In this document: piece by piece, positions 16,672 to 24,361 of the stretch
Layout: every line of letters starts with the position of its first letter
Numbering within the stretch: the stretch's first letter is position 1
Origin: an uncultured Verrucomicrobia subdivision 3 bacterium
GTDB lineage: Bacteria; Verrucomicrobiota; Verrucomicrobiia; Limisphaerales; UBA11358
Assembly (NCBI GenBank): GCA_903889895.1
Contig: CAISYZ010000038.1
Span: 1 to 64,000, forward strand
DNA: 64,000 bases
Direction: 5' to 3'
Position numbers and translations under genes: made by a program
Notes under the pieces: model-generated
Databases searched by the model: none
What the model saw: the letters and a program-made list of their open reading frames with translations, nothing else
What the model was told of the DNA's origin: nothing

Positions 16672-17817
16672 TTAATGGCAGAATTGTTTTTGAAATTGCT
16701 TGGGAGAGGTGCCGGTGGTGTGTTTGAACGCCAGCCAGAAACTGTTCCCGCTTTGGTAGCCGCATTGTTCGGCCACTGCTTCCAATTTTACTTTGGATTG
16801 CGCTAGGATTTTTTTGGCCTGCTCGATGCGGATGCGGTGCAGTTCGCGGCCCGGCGGCCGACCGATGTGTTCTAAAAACGCCTGATGTAGCGCGCTGCGG
16901 GACATGGCCGCTACGCGCACCAAATCTTCCACGCCGATTGGCCGGTGATAATTTTCCCATAGGAAACGCAGGCTGCGCGCCACGCCGGGATGATTCACCG
17001 CGAGGAGGTCGCTGCTTTTGCGCGCAATGAGCCCTGTCGGTGGCACGCGGATGGGTTCGTGCGGTGGCGGCTTGCCATGCAACAGCCTGTCCAACAATTC
17101 CGCACCGCGATAGCCGACCGTTTCGAGGTTGCGGTCCAGGCTGGAAATGGGCGTGTGCATGGCTTCTCCAGCCAGCAGTGAATTGTTCACGCCAATCAGG
17201 CTGACCTCTTCCGGCACGGCTAGGCCAATGCTTTCGCACGCCTCCATGACATCCACCGCGTCGTCATCCGTCGCCGCAAATACTGCCAGCGGCTTGAGGG
17301 CAGATTTCAACTGCGTCGCCAGCCAGCGCGATTTGTCCCGCCATTGAGAATGTCCTTTCGTGAAGGCCGCCGAATCGTGCCAGCGGATCCACCGGCATTC
17401 ATGTTTTTTTATTTTCAACGCCAGCACGAACTCGCGCCCGATTTCGTCATACGTCCAGTTATCCGCCGAGCTGAAATACACAAAGTTTTTAAGCCCGCGC
17501 ACGAGGAAATGTTCCGCCGCCAGTTGTGCAGCGGCTGTGTGGTCGCACAGAACGCGTGGAAAAGGCAGGTGCGGTCGGCGGAAACTAAAGTCCACCGTCG
17601 GCAAATTTGCCTGAACCACAAATTCAGCCAGGTCGTCGCCCGCACCTAGCCACGCCAGAATGCCGTCGCCCTTCCAGCCCCAGGGAATCACTTTTTCCCG
17701 CGTCACATCGGCGCAGAGGTGCCAGCCAACTTCCACCGCATATTTGCCGATACCTTGGCAGACCCTGTGGTCATACCAGCCCATCGCCAGCAGAATGCGC
17801 TTTTGCCGTATTTTCAT
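16672..17817 (-). CDS. XylR-type transcription regulator (LacI-like sensor domain plus AraC HTH)
   Basis: 381 residues. The first 265 form a periplasmic-binding-protein-like sensor (ILLAMGWYDHRVCQGIGKYA, VFAATDDDAVDVMEACESIG, EEVSLIGVNNSLLAGEAMHT). The last 105 form an AraC double helix-turn-helix (VEDLVRVAAMSRSALHQAF and LEAVAEQCGYQSGNSFWLAF). This domain order is that of XylR in E. coli, which binds its sugar in the N-terminal domain and activates transcription. It is transcribed away from the GH28-MFS-GH43-GH28 operon across a 105-nt gap, so it is the obvious regulator of that pectin operon. The inducer is probably a galacturonide or rhamnose-containing product, by inference. Confidence 0.9.
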   Translation of the reverse strand: MKIRQKRILLAMGWYDHRVCQGIGKYAVEVGWHLCADVTREKVIPWGWKGDGILAWLGAGDDLAEFVVQANLPTVDFSFRRPHLPFPRVLCDHTAAAQLAAEHFLVRGLKNFVYFSSADNWTYDEIGREFVLALKIKKHECRWIRWHDSAAFTKGHSQWRDKSRWLATQLKSALKPLAVFAATDDDAVDVMEACESIGLAVPEEVSLIGVNNSLLAGEAMHTPISSLDRNLETVGYRGAELLDRLLHGKPPPHEPIRVPPTGLIARKSSDLLAVNHPGVARSLRFLWENYHRPIGVEDLVRVAAMSRSALHQAFLEHIGRPPGRELHRIRIEQAKKILAQSKVKLEAVAEQCGYQSGNSFWLAFKHTTGTSPKQFQKQFCH

Positions 17818-17922
17818 TTCTGTGAGATTTTTCTAATTTGGAACAAAACTGGAGAATTTTCAATGTTTTATGCACAAACCGACCTTTTAACTATTCCGGG
17901 TCGCGTTTAGACTTTTTAACAA
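17818..17922. promoter_or_regulatory. Divergent promoter region of the XylR-type regulator and the pectin operon
   Basis: This A+T-rich 105-nt gap must hold both promoters and probably the regulator site. ttttaac occurs twice in it (near 17884 and 17914). I see no clean inverted repeat that I would call an operator. Confidence 0.45.
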
Positions 17923-19422
17923 ATGACCCACGGCCCACTTTTCAAAAATATTGTGCTGCTCCTGTCCGGTGTGCTTGCGGTAAATGCTTGGGCGGTAGAG
18001 TTGGTTTCGCCGCGCGTGGCGGCGCCGAAATTTTCTGAGCATCGGATGGACCTCCGGGCTTACGGCGCGGTGGGGGACGGGATCTCCGATTGCACCGCTG
18101 CCTTTGCTCAAGCCCTTGCCGCCCTTGCCGAAAAGGGGGGCGGCGAACTGGACGTGCCACCGGGACTCTGGCGCACCGGCCCCATCAAGCTGCGGAGCAA
18201 CATCAATCTCCACCTCGAACGCGGCGCGCTCATCCAGTTTTCCCGCGACTACAAATTGTATCCGCTGGCGGTGTTTGATTTGAAAGGCGAAAAGGAAGTG
18301 GATTCCACCTCGCCGATTTCCGGGGTCAATCTGGAGAATGTCGCCATCACCGGCGAAGGCATCATTGACGGCGGCGGCGACGCCTGGCGGCCGCTCAAAA
18401 AAGACAAGCTCGGCGACGCCGACTGGAAGGCGCTCGTCAAATCCGGCGGCGTGTTGGACGAAAAAGGTTCGACGTGGTATCCTAGCCGCGAGGTGATTGC
18501 CGGCGCGAAGCTTGTGGAAAAATTGCGAAAGGAAGATTCTGTTGCGCTGGCGGATTACGAGCCGGCGCACCAATTTCTCCGCCCGAAAATGCTGCGGCTC
18601 ATCGGTTGCAAAAAAGTTTTGCTCCAAAGTGTGACGTTCCAAAATCCGCCGAACTGGACGATGAATCCGGTGTTGTGCGAGGACGTTTCCATCCTCAACG
18701 TCACCGTCCACAATTTGCCCACCGCGCAGAACAGCGACGCGCTCGATCTCGAATCCTGCCGCCGCGCCGTCATCCGCGGCTGCACGTTTGACACCGGCGA
18801 CGACGGCATCTGCATCAAGTCTGGCAAGGACGCCGCCGGCCGGCGCATCGGCGTGCCGTGCGAAGACGTGTTGGTCGAAGATTGCACGGTGTATCACGCG
18901 CACGGCGGCTTCACCATCGGCAGCGAAATGTCCGGCGGCGTGCGCAACTTCATCGTGCGCAACTGCACCTTTCTTGGCACGGACATCGGTCTGCGGTTCA
19001 AGAGCACACGCGGCCGCGGCGGCGTGGTGGAAAAGATTTACATCTCTGACATCCGGATGGAAAACATCCCCGGCGATGCCATTAATTTCAATTTGTATTA
19101 CGAAAGCAAATCACCACTGGACGAGACCGGCGGCGCGGAAACCAAATTTCCGCCGGTGACGGAAGAAACGCCGGCGTTCAAGGACATCCACATCGAAAAC
19201 GTGATTTGCCGCGGCGCAAGAAATGCCATTGTTTTGCAAGGGCTGCCGGAGATGCCGCTGGACAACATCACGCTGAAAAATGTCTCCATCACCTCGCAGT
19301 TCGGCGTTGCGGTGACCGACGCGGAAAACATTTCATTTGAAAACGTGCGCGTGGAAGATCAAACCGGCGAGGCGCTGAAAACCGTTCGGGTGAAAAATTC
19401 CAAGCTGGATTTATCGAAATGA
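17923..19422 (+). CDS. GH28 polygalacturonase-type glycosidase, secreted
   Basis: 499 residues with an N-terminal signal sequence (KNIVLLLSGVLAVNAWAVE). A pectin-lyase-fold beta helix starts at MDLRAYGAVGDGISDCTAAF. GH28 active-site signatures are present in order: NSDALDLESC, DTGDDGICIKSG (paired Asp), HGGFTIGSEMSGG and RFKSTRGRGG. The family hydrolyses galacturonic-acid linkages, with exo-polygalacturonases and rhamnogalacturonases among its members; the extended loops (DYEPAHQFLRPKML) fit the exo-acting group. It is the first gene of a four-gene operon, and its stop overlaps the MFS start by 4 nt (ATGA). Confidence 0.93.
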   Translation: MTHGPLFKNIVLLLSGVLAVNAWAVELVSPRVAAPKFSEHRMDLRAYGAVGDGISDCTAAFAQALAALAEKGGGELDVPPGLWRTGPIKLRSNINLHLERGALIQFSRDYKLYPLAVFDLKGEKEVDSTSPISGVNLENVAITGEGIIDGGGDAWRPLKKDKLGDADWKALVKSGGVLDEKGSTWYPSREVIAGAKLVEKLRKEDSVALADYEPAHQFLRPKMLRLIGCKKVLLQSVTFQNPPNWTMNPVLCEDVSILNVTVHNLPTAQNSDALDLESCRRAVIRGCTFDTGDDGICIKSGKDAAGRRIGVPCEDVLVEDCTVYHAHGGFTIGSEMSGGVRNFIVRNCTFLGTDIGLRFKSTRGRGGVVEKIYISDIRMENIPGDAINFNLYYESKSPLDETGGAETKFPPVTEETPAFKDIHIENVICRGARNAIVLQGLPEMPLDNITLKNVSITSQFGVAVTDAENISFENVRVEDQTGEALKTVRVKNSKLDLSK

Positions 19423-20672
19423 ACCGGCCGACCAAATACCGCTGGGTCATTTGCGCGCTGCTGTTCTTCGTCTGCACGGTGAACTACATGGACCGGCAGG
19501 TGCTCGGCCTGCTCAAGCCGGATTTGTCAAAAACCTTCGGCTGGACGGAAACCGAATACGCGCTGATGGCGATTTTTTTCCAATTCGCCTACGCCATCGG
19601 GCAGTTCGGCTTCGGCTCGTTCATGAACTGGATCGGCGTGAAAAGTTCGTATGCGCTTTCAGTTTTATTTTGGAGCCTGTCGGCGATGTCGCACGCGCTC
19701 TGCCGCACCGTCGGCGGATTCTGCGGCGCGCGGCTGGCGCTTGGCCTGGGTGAGTCAGGAAATTTTCCCGCCGCCATCCGCGTCGTGACCGAATGGTTTC
19801 CGCCGAAGGAACGCTCCGTGGCCACTGGCATTTTCAACACCGGCTCGAACATGGGCGCGATTTTTGCGCCGCTGATTGTGCCGTTCATCGTCTATCATTT
19901 TGGCGGCTGGCAGGCGGCATTCATCGCGCTCGGCTGCGTGGATTTGGTGTGGCTGATGTTCTGGCTGAAATTTTACGACGCGCCGGACAAATCGAAGCGT
20001 GTGAACGCCGAGGAGTTTTCGCTCATCCACGAAGGCGTCGCGCCGACGGCGGAAAAAAAACTGCCGTGGCTGAAGCTGATGCAATACCGCGAGGCGTGGG
20101 CGTATTTCAGCACCTGCATCCTCGGACCAGTCTGGTGGTTTTACGGCTTTTGGCTGCCGGATTTTTTCAACAAACAATTTCATTTGGATCTGAATCATTT
20201 TGGTTTGCCGCTCGCGTTCGTCGCGTTGTCGGCGGCGCTGGGCAGCATCGGCGGCGGCAGCTTGAGCGCGTTTTTTCTGAAGCGCGGCTGGCCGCTGAAC
20301 CGCGCCCGCAAGACGGCGACGTTCATCTGCGCGCTGTGCACGTTGCCGGTGATTGCCGCGCCGCATGTCAGCAGCCCGTGGCTGGCGGCGGCGTTTTTCG
20401 GCCTGGCCAGCGCGGCGCACCAAGGCTGGTCGGCCACGATGTATACCGTCGTCTCGGACATTTTCCCGAAACGCGCCGTGGCCTCAGTCGTGGGCTTTGG
20501 CGGAATGCTCGCGTCATTTTTGTCCATGGGATTTTTCTATCTTGTCGGCCACGTCCTGCAAGGCGAAGGCACCTACAAAACCATCCTGCTCATTTGCGGC
20601 AGCGCGTATCTGGTGGCGTGGACGATGTTCCATATCGGTGTGCCGCGCATCAAAGCCATCGAAGTGAAATAA
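19419..20672 (+). CDS. MFS transporter, hexuronate (ExuT-like) family
   Basis: 417 residues with about 12 hydrophobic helices. NYMDRQVLGLLKPDL in the first helix and LGLGESGNFPAAIRVVTEWF in helices 4-5 are typical of the anion:cation symporter branch that includes ExuT (hexuronates) and glucarate or galactonate carriers. Placed between a GH28 and a GH43 gene, it most likely imports galacturonate or short uronides released from pectin. It overlaps the GH28 stop by 4 nt and is followed by the GH43 gene after 6 nt, so the genes are co-translated. Confidence 0.9.
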   Translation: MNRPTKYRWVICALLFFVCTVNYMDRQVLGLLKPDLSKTFGWTETEYALMAIFFQFAYAIGQFGFGSFMNWIGVKSSYALSVLFWSLSAMSHALCRTVGGFCGARLALGLGESGNFPAAIRVVTEWFPPKERSVATGIFNTGSNMGAIFAPLIVPFIVYHFGGWQAAFIALGCVDLVWLMFWLKFYDAPDKSKRVNAEEFSLIHEGVAPTAEKKLPWLKLMQYREAWAYFSTCILGPVWWFYGFWLPDFFNKQFHLDLNHFGLPLAFVALSAALGSIGGGSLSAFFLKRGWPLNRARKTATFICALCTLPVIAAPHVSSPWLAAAFFGLASAAHQGWSATMYTVVSDIFPKRAVASVVGFGGMLASFLSMGFFYLVGHVLQGEGTYKTILLICGSAYLVAWTMFHIGVPRIKAIEVK

Positions 20673-20678
20673 TTTCCA

Positions 20679-22232
20679 ATGCAGACCACGATTCTCAATT
20701 CTGAAAAAGTTGCCGGCGAAAAAAAAACCGCCGCGTTGCCAGACTTTGCGCATCCGTGGCTGTCGGATCAGGGCGACGGCACCTATTGCAACCCGGTGCT
20801 CTACGCGGATTATTCGGATGCCGACGCCATCCGCGTGGACGACGATTTCTACATGGTGGCATCCAGCTTCAACTGCACGCCGGGTCTGCCGATTTTGCAC
20901 TCGAAGGATTTGGTCAACTGGACGCTCATCGGTCACGCGCTGAAAAATCTGCCGGACAAACGCTACGAAAAAGTCCAGCCCGGCGAAGGGGTCTGGGCGC
21001 CGGCCATCCGTTTTCACGCCGGGAAATTCTGGATTTTTTATCCCACGCCCGACGAGGGCATTTTTCTCGTCACCGCCGGTAATCCCGCCGGCCCGTGGTC
21101 GGAACCGCATTGCGTGCAGGCGGGCAAAGGGTTGATCGATCCTTGTCCGCTCTGGGATGACGACGGCAAAGCGTATCTGGTCCACGCCTACGCTGGTTCG
21201 CGCGCCGGCATCAAGCACCGGCTGCGTGTCTGCCCGATGGCGCCGGACGGCTCTAAATTGCTGGGCAAAGGCGAAATCGTTTTTCACCAGCCCGAAAAAC
21301 ACCCGACGCTTGAAGGGCCGAAGTTTTTGAAGAAAGACGGCTGGTATTACATTCTCGCGCCCGCCGGTGGCGTCGAGACCGGCTGGCAGTTGGCGCTCCG
21401 CTTAAAAAATATTTACGGCCCTTACGAAGCCAAAATCGTTTTGGCGCAAGGCGGCACCGACATCAACGGTCCGCATCAGGGCGCGCTGGTGGACACGCCC
21501 GACGACGGCTGGTGGTTCCTGCATTTTCAGGACGATGGCGTTTACGGCCGTATCATCCACTTGCAACCGGTGGAATGGCGAGCCGGCTGGCCGGTGATGG
21601 GTAAGAATGGCGAGCCGGTCAGGCGTCACAAAAAGCCAATTAATCTTCCCCATCAAAAACCGATTGCGCCGCCAACCAGCGACGAATTTGACTCACCCAA
21701 GCTCGGCCTGCAATGGCAGTGGCAGGCAAACCACCGCGACTACTGGCATTCGCTCACGGCGCGGCCGGGCTGGCTGCGCCTATTTCCGCAGCCGGCGGTG
21801 ACCCCGTTGAACGAACAGCCCAATTTGTTGTTGCAGAAATTTCCGGCGCGGCGTTTTTCCGTGGAAACCAAACTGGAGTTTTTTCCGCAGGGAAACGGCG
21901 AAGAAGCCGGCTTGGTGGTGGTGGGTGAAAAATCGGCCATGCTCGGCGTCCAGCACGACGGCGCGGAAAAATGGTTGGTGCTGCGGACGGACGCGAAAGT
22001 GGAAAAACTGCAGCGTCTCGCTTCGCCGTCGGTGAAACTGCGCGCCGAAGTCAGGGATGGCGGGGAAGTTTTCTTTGGATTTGAGGACTTGGGCGGGTTT
22101 GTTTCCGTCGCGGAAACCTTTCGGGCGACCAAAGGCAAGTGGATCGGCGCGAAGGCGGGTTTGTATAGCTCCAAACGCAAACACGCGGGAGCGGCCGGCC
22201 ATGCGGACTTTGCGTATTTCAAATTCATGTGA
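20679..22232 (+). CDS. GH43-type glycosidase with C-terminal beta-sandwich, no signal peptide
   Basis: 517 residues. A five-bladed propeller at about residues 30-330 shows the general base Asp in YADYSDADAIRVDDDFYM, the pKa modulator Asp in IDPCPLWDDDGKAYLVHA and the acid Glu in HPTLEGPKFLKKDGWYY. A concanavalin-like domain (from about 345, SDEFDSPKLGLQWQWQANH) follows, as in GH43 beta-xylosidases and related arabinofuranosidases. The N-terminus (MQTTILNSEKVAGEKKTAAL) is polar with no export signal, so the enzyme is probably cytoplasmic and acts on imported oligosaccharides. Specificity is unknown: arabinose, xylose and galactose side chains are all possible. Confidence 0.9.
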   Translation: MQTTILNSEKVAGEKKTAALPDFAHPWLSDQGDGTYCNPVLYADYSDADAIRVDDDFYMVASSFNCTPGLPILHSKDLVNWTLIGHALKNLPDKRYEKVQPGEGVWAPAIRFHAGKFWIFYPTPDEGIFLVTAGNPAGPWSEPHCVQAGKGLIDPCPLWDDDGKAYLVHAYAGSRAGIKHRLRVCPMAPDGSKLLGKGEIVFHQPEKHPTLEGPKFLKKDGWYYILAPAGGVETGWQLALRLKNIYGPYEAKIVLAQGGTDINGPHQGALVDTPDDGWWFLHFQDDGVYGRIIHLQPVEWRAGWPVMGKNGEPVRRHKKPINLPHQKPIAPPTSDEFDSPKLGLQWQWQANHRDYWHSLTARPGWLRLFPQPAVTPLNEQPNLLLQKFPARRFSVETKLEFFPQGNGEEAGLVVVGEKSAMLGVQHDGAEKWLVLRTDAKVEKLQRLASPSVKLRAEVRDGGEVFFGFEDLGGFVSVAETFRATKGKWIGAKAGLYSSKRKHAGAAGHADFAYFKFM

Positions 22233-22292
22233 GTCAAAATGGAGATGGCGCGAAATCTTGATTTAAGCATCTCCCAATATTTTCCGAGATAT

Positions 22293-23597
22293 ATGTTCAA
22301 AATCACTCCATTAATCGGCGCGGTTGCGACCGGCTGGGCCGCGTGCAACGCATTGGCCGTTGGCGCCGTCAATCCTGCGCTGCCGCTGATACCGGATAAA
22401 ATTTTCAATGTCCGAGATTTTGCCGCGGCCGGCGATAGCGTGGCGACCGATACCAAAGCCATTCAGGCCGCCATCACCGCTGCGAGTGCGGCGGGCGGCG
22501 GCGTGGTGGAAATTCCGAAAGGCATTTACCTGTGCGGGCCGCTCAAGCTGGCCAGTAAAATCAATTTGCATTTAGATGCTGGCGCATTGTTGCGGATGTT
22601 GCCGATGGGAAAATATCCTGTTGGCAATGGGAAGTCAGCGAACTTCATTAGTGGTGATGCGTTGCACGATGTCGCCATCACCGGTTCTGGCGCGATTGAC
22701 GGTCAGGGTTCGCCGTGGTGGCCGCTAGCCAAAACCGCCAAGGACACTTTACGACCAAAAATGATTACGCCCTCAAACTGCGAGCGGCTGCTGATCGAAG
22801 GCATTACGCTGTCCAATTCCCCGATGTTTCACATCGCCATTGGCGGAAAATGCTCCGATGTCACCGTGCTCGGTGTGACCATCCGTGCGCCGGCCTCAAC
22901 GGATCCGATCTGTCCCAGCCACAATACCGACGCCTGCGACGTGAAAGGCAAAAACATTTTGATCGAAAACTGCGACGTGAGCGTGGGGGATGATAATTTC
23001 ACCTGCGGCGGCGGCACATCCGACGTGCTCATCACCAACTGCACCTACGGCTTTGGTCATGGCGTTTCCATTGGCAGCCCCACGCATGGCGGCGTGGCCA
23101 ACATCACCGTCGTCAACTGCACATTTCATGACACGGAGGCCGGCATCCGCATCAAAACTGATCGCGACCGTGGTGGTTTTGTGCATGACATGAAATATTT
23201 GAACCTGCGCATGACCAATGTCGGTTGCCCGATTTTGATTTACGCGAGCTATATGGCCCAGGAGAAGGAGTTTCGCAATTTGAACAACCTCACACCGGCA
23301 ATCGCCGAAAAATATCCGGCAGCACCCATCACCGGCCGCACACCGGTTTATCGCGATTTCGTTTTTAGCAACATTACTGCTACCGTCGAATCCGGCCGGC
23401 GCGCGGGTTTAATCTGGGGCTTGCCGGAATTGAATGTAACCAATGTTATGCTGCAAAACGTCAAGATCACCGCTGACAAGCCCTTTGGAATTTTCAATGC
23501 GAAGGGGGTCCGGTTGGTAGATTGCAACATTGTTACTCCGGGAGGTGTTAACAAAATTGCCACCGCCAACGCACAAGTCTCCGTCAGTGACCGCTGA
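22293..23597 (+). CDS. GH28 family glycosidase, secreted
   Basis: About 434 residues from the preferred start at 22293, which opens a signal peptide (MFKITPLIGAVATGWAACNA). The open extension to 22239 is polar and unlikely. The beta-helix begins FNVRDFAAAGDSVATDTKAI. GH28 signatures are present: HNTDACDVKG, VGDDNFTCGGG, GFGHGVSIGS and GIRIKTDRDRGG. It is closer to the GH28 at 24362 than to the one at 17923 (shared PWWP, TLSNSPMFHIA and VYRDF or AFRNI segments). It is the last gene of the plus-strand pectin operon and converges with the CE12-type gene, with a 3-nt gap. Confidence 0.92.
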   Translation: MFKITPLIGAVATGWAACNALAVGAVNPALPLIPDKIFNVRDFAAAGDSVATDTKAIQAAITAASAAGGGVVEIPKGIYLCGPLKLASKINLHLDAGALLRMLPMGKYPVGNGKSANFISGDALHDVAITGSGAIDGQGSPWWPLAKTAKDTLRPKMITPSNCERLLIEGITLSNSPMFHIAIGGKCSDVTVLGVTIRAPASTDPICPSHNTDACDVKGKNILIENCDVSVGDDNFTCGGGTSDVLITNCTYGFGHGVSIGSPTHGGVANITVVNCTFHDTEAGIRIKTDRDRGGFVHDMKYLNLRMTNVGCPILIYASYMAQEKEFRNLNNLTPAIAEKYPAAPITGRTPVYRDFVFSNITATVESGRRAGLIWGLPELNVTNVMLQNVKITADKPFGIFNAKGVRLVDCNIVTPGGVNKIATANAQVSVSDR

Positions 23598-23600
23598 AAA

Positions 23601-24359
23601 TCACTGCGCTTCGATTTTTAAGGTAGTCGGCTCGGCTTGCAGCAATGGCGACAATTCGGGCACGGCTTTCCGCAGTTCGCCCACGACGGCACGGGCAAAT
23701 AAAATGTGGCCGGAACCGGTGAGGTGCGTGCCGTCAAAACTGTTTGTCCCATCCACTTTTTTGACCGGGCTGAACTCCAGGCATTTTTCTTTTCCCAGCA
23801 ATTCGCAAATCTCGATGCTCCGGGCATGCAAATCCACGAGTGGAACATTTTCCTCGGCGGCAATCTTGCGCACTTCGGCGGCGTATGGTTCGAGGCTGGA
23901 TTTAATTTTTCCTGGATGCTCCCTGTCCCATTGCCGGCGCGTTAACGGCGTGACCAACACCGGCTTGGCACCGATGGCTCGGGCATCGGCGACATATTTT
24001 CTCATATCGCTGACATACGTCGGCATGTCGGTCGAGCGGCCAGGTTTGCCGGGTTCATTATTGTGGCCGAACTGGATTAGATAATAATCGCCCTTCAGCG
24101 CAAGCGCATTGGTCCAGCGGCCTTCTTTCATGAAACTCATTGAGCTCCGCCCGTTCATTGCAGTATTGATGCACTCGACGTTGCCAGTGAGGAATCGCTT
24201 GAAGCCGGAGCCCCAGCCGCCGGCGTCGTTGACGGTGGAATCACCGACAAGGACGATTTTAATTTTGTGGTTTTCCGGCACAACTGCGTCCGTCGCACGA
24301 AGCCGGGTGAAGCTTCCAGAAAATGCCAGTGTGCATAGAATGGTCATTAGGAGTTTCAT
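23601..24359 (-). CDS. Rhamnogalacturonan acetylesterase-type SGNH hydrolase (CE12-like)
   Basis: 252 residues with a signal peptide (MKLLMTILCTLAFSGSFTRL). SGNH motifs follow the rhamnogalacturonan acetylesterase pattern: IVLVGDSTVNDAGGWG (nucleophile Ser), NTAMNGRSSMSF, IQFGHNNEPG and DGTHLTGSGH (Asp/His). These enzymes deacetylate galacturonic acid in rhamnogalacturonan so that hydrolases can follow. It lies 2 nt after the stop of the GH28 at 24362 on the same strand, so the pair is an operon. Confidence 0.9.
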   Translation of the reverse strand: MKLLMTILCTLAFSGSFTRLRATDAVVPENHKIKIVLVGDSTVNDAGGWGSGFKRFLTGNVECINTAMNGRSSMSFMKEGRWTNALALKGDYYLIQFGHNNEPGKPGRSTDMPTYVSDMRKYVADARAIGAKPVLVTPLTRRQWDREHPGKIKSSLEPYAAEVRKIAAEENVPLVDLHARSIEICELLGKEKCLEFSPVKKVDGTNSFDGTHLTGSGHILFARAVVGELRKAVPELSPLLQAEPTTLKIEAQ

Positions 24360-24361
24360 AT

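Noticed and set aside
17887..18903. 338-codon minus-strand ORF opposite the first GH28 gene
   Set aside because: It is a shadow of the GH28 reading frame with no recognisable domains.
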